Source: an uncultured Porphyromonadaceae bacterium
Lineage (GTDB): Bacteria; Bacteroidota; Bacteroidia; Bacteroidales; Muribaculaceae
Assembly: GCA_947176935.1 (NCBI GenBank)
Contig: CAMWSP010000003.1
Coordinates: forward strand, 1 to 35,562
Direction: 5' to 3'
Length of the DNA: 35,562 nt
The position numbers were made by a program, and so were the translations under genes. Under the pieces are notes generated by a model, which was given only the letters and a program-made list of their open reading frames with translations, ran no database searches and was not told the origin of the DNA. Below are positions 32,828 through 35,562 of this stretch, piece after piece (the first letter of the stretch is position 1; every line of letters begins with the position of its first letter).

Positions 32828-35562
32828 TTAGTCGCCGCCGGTGTGGATGGGGCGGATGGGGAGGGCGTCGGGCTTGCCGTTGTCGCCGGTGTAGAGGTCA
32901 GCTTTGGTAAGGTAGTGGCCGTTGTAGTTGCCATAGTTGAAGTCAATGCCTATGGCGTTCGTGTTGTCTTTGTTCTCACCATAGTTGATCCAATAGCCGG
33001 CTCCCATCTGATTGGGAAGGTCCCATGCCAAAGGGCGATGGTTGTTGGTGTTGCCGGTAAGTCGGCCATCGAGAGAACCATAGCGCATCAGGCCATAAGC
33101 GGACCTATTTACGTTGCCGCCATTCTCCAAACTCCAGAAGCGAGATTTGCGGCGGGCATGGCCGCTGGCTCCCAACGGGAAGAAAATGTTTTTCGCGTCG
33201 GAGGTGGCGTAGGCAATCACACCGCGCACGCCGCATTTGTTTTTGACACCCTTGTTACCATAGTCCTTATAGGAATACGCGTCGGAGTTCATCAGGGTCA
33301 TTTTTGCGCTGTCGGCGTAGCAGATACCGAATGCCAGATTATAGTCGTTGGCGTAGTCTTTGCTGGCAAGACTCGTGCCTGCGGGCACTATACCGATTTC
33401 AAACAGGTCATCGAAGGTTGGCAGGCGATATGTGTTGGCCACATTCTGGTTGTGGTTGTTGAGCTTCATGTTTGTGAATGCATCTTCCGCGTCATTGGTA
33501 TTGCCGTTAATGGCAGTCCATTTCTTGAGAGTCCAGGTCGTATCGCCGGAGTTGCAAATCTTGTATGTTGCGCTTGAACTCGGTTCTTTGGCAAACGGGT
33601 AGTCTTCGTTGTTGCGTTCAAGAATCGGTTCGCTCAGGTCCCCGTAGCGGCGGAACAACGAGCCCACTGATAGTGGCGAGCGGCATAGGTCGGTCTGGTT
33701 ATAGACATTGAAGGTTGACCAGGTGAGTGAGCCATGTTCGCCGAGAGATGTGGGTGCATAGCCTTGGCGCACAAGAATCTTATGGACGCAGGTGTTGTTG
33801 TGGTATGTAACCGTTATCACCGCGCAGCGAACCTGCTCGGAGTTCTCCAGTGTGCCGTTTGGCATATAGGTGAATTGCACCGGGGTTTTGGTTCGGCCGG
33901 AAACGCTGGCGCCCGTGCCGGTGGCGGTTTGGCCGTTGGCTACCAGAGTTACGAGTCCGTCGGGGTCGTTTTCGATAGTTGCTGACCAAGGACCTTGCGA
34001 AATAACTTGGCGGAAGGTTTCTTTGCCGAATGCTAATTTAACGAGGAAGGGTTCGTCGTTGTTCCACGCGCGGTAGATTGCACGCGGATTGTCGACTCGT
34101 TCGGTCTGCATCACCACCGTGTAGGTAGATTCGCTGTATTCGTCGCCTTTGATTTTAGGTTTGCCGGAACCTTCAACGTATTTATAATGAGCAATGATTT
34201 TGACTTTTGCGAAGCGTTCGTGTTCGTAGAACGGGTTAGCGCCCGAGTAAACGGCCCATGAGTCGAGCGATTTTGCGCGGGTAAACAGCGGAATCTCGCC
34301 GACATAGTCAATTTCGTCGCGGTTATAGGGGTTGGTTGTGCGCGTAAAGGAGTAGCTGCCGTCGGTTTCGTTTACTCGCTCCACCGTACCGTCAACCCTG
34401 GGAATCTGGTTGTATTGACGGTAGTTGAGAGGCCCACCGAGGGCAAGTGTGCCTTGAAGATCTTTGTTCTCCGGGTTTTCTTGCGGTTTGAAGTAAGCAC
34501 GCCGGAATTTTCGAACAAGCGCAGTGAGTCGTTGAGTCAAGGTGCCTGTGTTTTCGCCGGCGCCGTCGCCACGGCCAAAGTCTTGCGAAACGGCCGACAC
34601 CTGACGCAGCGAAAGGAACCCGAATTCGGTGTTGGGCTTGATTTCGGAGTCGCGTTTATAGAATGCGTTTGTTTCCCAGCCTTTTTCAGCGGATTCAGAG
34701 GTAACCCATTTTGTGGCGAAATTGTTTTCGCCTTTCACTTGTTGGTTCCAGGCTTCGCTGTTATAGTAAACCGCACCGAGGTCGTTGTAGGGGCGCCATT
34801 CGTTGTCGACTATGATGGTTTCCAGGCTAACGAAGTCGTAGCCGGGCACCGGGGTGGCGCGCACGCTCATCGACGAGGGCTGGTTGTAGGTATAGGAAAC
34901 GTAGGCCGTGTCGGGGGAGAAGAGGCCGGGTTTGGCTTCTTCGAGGTAGTCGATGTGGAAGTCAATGTCGTTCGCGTTTTTGTTGAACTTCATTGTTAGG
35001 CGGTAGTGGTGGTTACGCTCGGCTTCGTAGTTGATTTTGGTGTCTTTGCCGAGCATGAAGCGGTAGGTTATGGCGCCTTTGCCGGGGTGGTTGCCGGAGT
35101 TACATTCATAGTAGGCCTCAACTTCGATGTAGCTGCCCCAGGGCATGCCGTCTTTCCAGCCTTTGTCGGTGTAGGCGTTGTCAACGAGGTTGCCGTTGTT
35201 GTCGTGCGAGCCGTCGTAGGTGCCGTCGGGGTAGGAAACCTGCGCGTTTTTGCCGCTGATGTCCTGGCGCTTGTCGGTAATGGTGCCTTCTTTGCCGTCG
35301 GGCTGCATGTTTTCGTAGAAATAGAGTGCTTCGGTGGCCTCGCTGTGTTCGGCGGCCAGACGCTGTTCGTAGGGAACGTAAACGTAGTTGCCGTTGGCGT
35401 CGGTTTTGCGCGGGTGGCGGTCGGTGTATAGGCCGTAGATGGTGTCACCGCAGGCAATCGAGGTCCAGTGGTGGTGGTCGTTTTTGGGGTCGCGGTCGGT
35501 GGCGGTCGCTTTGCCGAAGTAGAGCGTTTCGCCCTGCACCAGCTCGTTGGGGAGGGTGTAGT
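32828..35562 (-). CDS. DUF4906-like surface/fimbrial protein with C-type-lectin-like C-terminus, truncated at window end (5' end missing)
   Basis: Frame open from 35562 to TAA at 32828 (ORF-track start at 35539 is an internal GTG; YTLPNELV precedes it). NHHYRLTMKFNKNANDIDFHIDYLEEAKPGLFSPDTAYVSYTYNQ is DUF4906-like; TYRLPTFDDLFEIG...IFFPLGASGHARR...GAGYWINYGE...GIDFNYGNYNG...ALPIRPI resembles DUF1566/Fib_succ_major/FGE-type lectin folds. Confidence 0.78.
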   Translation of the reverse strand, partial: YTLPNELVQGETLYFGKATATDRDPKNDHHHWTSIACGDTIYGLYTDRHPRKTDANGNYVYVPYEQRLAAEHSEATEALYFYENMQPDGKEGTITDKRQDISGKNAQVSYPDGTYDGSHDNNGNLVDNAYTDKGWKDGMPWGSYIEVEAYYECNSGNHPGKGAITYRFMLGKDTKINYEAERNHHYRLTMKFNKNANDIDFHIDYLEEAKPGLFSPDTAYVSYTYNQPSSMSVRATPVPGYDFVSLETIIVDNEWRPYNDLGAVYYNSEAWNQQVKGENNFATKWVTSESAEKGWETNAFYKRDSEIKPNTEFGFLSLRQVSAVSQDFGRGDGAGENTGTLTQRLTALVRKFRRAYFKPQENPENKDLQGTLALGGPLNYRQYNQIPRVDGTVERVNETDGSYSFTRTTNPYNRDEIDYVGEIPLFTRAKSLDSWAVYSGANPFYEHERFAKVKIIAHYKYVEGSGKPKIKGDEYSESTYTVVMQTERVDNPRAIYRAWNNDEPFLVKLAFGKETFRQVISQGPWSATIENDPDGLVTLVANGQTATGTGASVSGRTKTPVQFTYMPNGTLENSEQVRCAVITVTYHNNTCVHKILVRQGYAPTSLGEHGSLTWSTFNVYNQTDLCRSPLSVGSLFRRYGDLSEPILERNNEDYPFAKEPSSSATYKICNSGDTTWTLKKWTAINGNTNDAEDAFTNMKLNNHNQNVANTYRLPTFDDLFEIGIVPAGTSLASKDYANDYNLAFGICYADSAKMTLMNSDAYSYKDYGNKGVKNKCGVRGVIAYATSDAKNIFFPLGASGHARRKSRFWSLENGGNVNRSAYGLMRYGSLDGRLTGNTNNHRPLAWDLPNQMGAGYWINYGENKDNTNAIGIDFNYGNYNGHYLTKADLYTGDNGKPDALPIRPIHTGGD

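Noticed and set aside
32828-35562. Complete diversity-generating retroelement
   Set aside because: Only a lectin-like candidate target and a four-helix-bundle neighbour are present; I found no reverse transcriptase ORF and no template-repeat copy by eye, so it is kept as a hypothesis only.
1-35562. tRNA, rRNA, transposase/integrase or prophage genes
   Set aside because: No supporting sequence seen in the intergenic gaps or ORF set.

Overview
The window looks like a moderately GC-rich Bacteroidales (Muribaculaceae-like) chromosome segment. This is inferred from protein families, T9SS-like C-termini and TTTG-N19-TAnnTTTG promoters, not from a search. I support 21 coding regions; both edge genes are truncated. 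Minus strand, 1-26.3 kb: murI, mscL, serB, a BadF/BcrD-type kinase, GH95 fucosidase, a Wza/Wzc-type export pair, GT2, mtaB, GH20 hexosaminidase, a small three-gene DUF3791/DUF3990-like cassette, ppdK, a large uncharacterised secreted protein, malQ with CBM20, and nrdJ. sodB is on the plus strand. Plus strand, 26.4-32.8 kb: a tightly packed five-gene run (membrane coiled-coil protein, MgtC/SapB, Kef-type antiporter, CotH-like secreted kinase, four-helix-bundle protein), convergent with a partial DUF4906-like surface protein that has a C-type-lectin-like C-terminus. The best leads are: (1) the three-gene cassette around a DUF3990 (ADP-ribosyltransferase-like) protein, a candidate toxin-antitoxin or defence module; (2) a perfect 20-bp inverted repeat that mirrors both the -7 elements and the ATG codons of the divergent nrdJ/coiled-coil genes; (3) an exact 9-bp-period TAGCTA array that forms a palindrome between the four-helix-bundle gene and the lectin-like surface protein. 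No tRNA, rRNA, CRISPR array, transposase or reverse transcriptase was seen. Family names come from motif recognition by eye.
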